DNA from: JAMXLO01 sp963850535
Lineage (GTDB): Bacteria > Pseudomonadota > Alphaproteobacteria > Acetobacterales > Acetobacteraceae
Direction of reading: 5' to 3'
DNA: 64,000 nt
NCBI GenBank assembly: GCA_963850535.1
Contig: CAWKMC010000044.1
Span: forward strand, 62,001-126,000
Position numbers and translations under genes: made by a program. The notes under the pieces are model-generated. The model saw only the letters and a program-made list of their open reading frames with translations. It made no database searches and was not told the origin of the DNA. Below, one piece after another: positions 63,721 to 64,000 of this stretch. Each line of letters starts with the position of its first letter. Positions within the stretch are counted from its first letter, which is position 1.

Positions 63721-64000
63721 ATGCCGGGATTTGCACCTGGACTGCATGCTGCAGCAGGCAAGGTCGTCGATGTCGCGGCGTACGAACGTTTCACTGGGTA
63801 CTGGTCACGGCTCTTCGTTCCCCAGGTGATCGCCGCGGCCGCGATCGGGCCAGGGAGCAAGGTGCTCGATATTTCGACCGGCACCGGAGAGGCTGCTCTT
63901 GCGATACTGCCGGCGATCGGCGGCAGCGGCCTCTTGGTCGGCGCGGACATCTCGCCGGAGATGCTGGATGGCGCGCGGCGGCGGGTGCGTAATCATCCGG
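63721..64000 (+). CDS. Class I SAM-dependent methyltransferase (partial, cut by window end)
   Basis: An ATG at 63721, preceded by GGGGGA, opens a frame that runs to the window edge: MPGFAPGLHAAAGKVVDVAA, AYERFTGYWSRLFVPQVIA and the SAM-binding motif I VLDISTGTGEAALAILPAIG, then LLVGADISPEMLDGARRRV. This is the N-terminal third of a UbiE/MenG-like methyltransferase. The rest lies beyond 64000. Confidence 0.75.
   Translation, partial: MPGFAPGLHAAAGKVVDVAAYERFTGYWSRLFVPQVIAAAAIGPGSKVLDISTGTGEAALAILPAIGGSGLLVGADISPEMLDGARRRVRNHP

Noticed and set aside
1..64000. CRISPR array, tRNA, rRNA or insertion sequence
   Set aside because: No regularly spaced repeats, cloverleaf, transposase or terminal repeats were seen when reading the gaps between genes.

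Overview
The window is a GC-rich chromosomal segment of an alphaproteobacterium, most likely Rhodospirillales/Acetobacteraceae. It opens with the alphaproteobacterial order ftsZ(end)-lpxC-bamD-recN-ligA. Elsewhere it holds a short-form phosphatidylserine decarboxylase next to pssA, TTAA-N7-TTAA (CtrA-type) sites, a GcrA-like HTH protein and tandem adenylate cyclase/TPR proteins. I saw no rRNA, tRNA, CRISPR array, phage block or insertion sequence.

Layout. 1-5843: cell-division/envelope/DNA-repair cluster. 5925-8754: small membrane protein, secreted hydrolase, YciI protein and DMT exporter. 9014-13959: orphan TRAP-type binding protein, GNAT enzyme and a large PAS-GGDEF-EAL protein preceded by a CtrA box. 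14015-17851: minus-strand catabolic cluster (Tat amidohydrolase, two alpha/beta hydrolases, haloacid dehalogenase remnant). 18073-26361: hypothetical protein, PadR regulator with operator, triple-GAF histidine kinase and a fused ABC exporter. 26766-34251: lipoprotein, two luciferase-like monooxygenases around a GFA protein and an MFS carrier, MlrC-type peptidase and DedA protein. 34382-39592: MsrA, LVIVD-repeat protein, CobW-type GTPase, pssA-psd. 39641-45417: cytochrome b561, P-type ATPase-hemerythrin fusion, ferritin-like protein, pckA. 45507-50756: PaiB, DUF29, PIN-like protein, peptide-binding protein, quinone-type oxidoreductase. 51109-56831: PTP-like phosphatase, Kdo hydroxylase, STAS protein and two tandem adenylate cyclases. 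56919-64000: cytochrome c, MFS carrier, lysozyme-like protein, J-domain protein, zinc-ribbon/GcrA-like pair, NMT1-type binding protein, hydrolase, and a methyltransferase cut by the window edge.

The most striking global feature is the number of single-base frameshifts. At least a dozen genes, including the normally essential ligA and pssA, rejoin into full-length proteins if one base is removed or added. Three share an extra A in a CGCAG context. This looks more like systematic indel error in the underlying sequence than true gene decay, although a few loci (the haloacid dehalogenase remnant) do look genuinely broken. Frameshifted genes are annotated over their full reconstructed span.

Other notable items: a 37-bp palindromic repeat that sits inside two coding sequences (ligA start, ABC exporter linker), CtrA-type sites at the TRAP/c-di-GMP locus, a perfect PadR-type operator at the padR start, a Leu in place of the nucleophile Ser in one hydrolase, and a zinc-ribbon/GcrA-like gene pair joined by an ATGA overlap.
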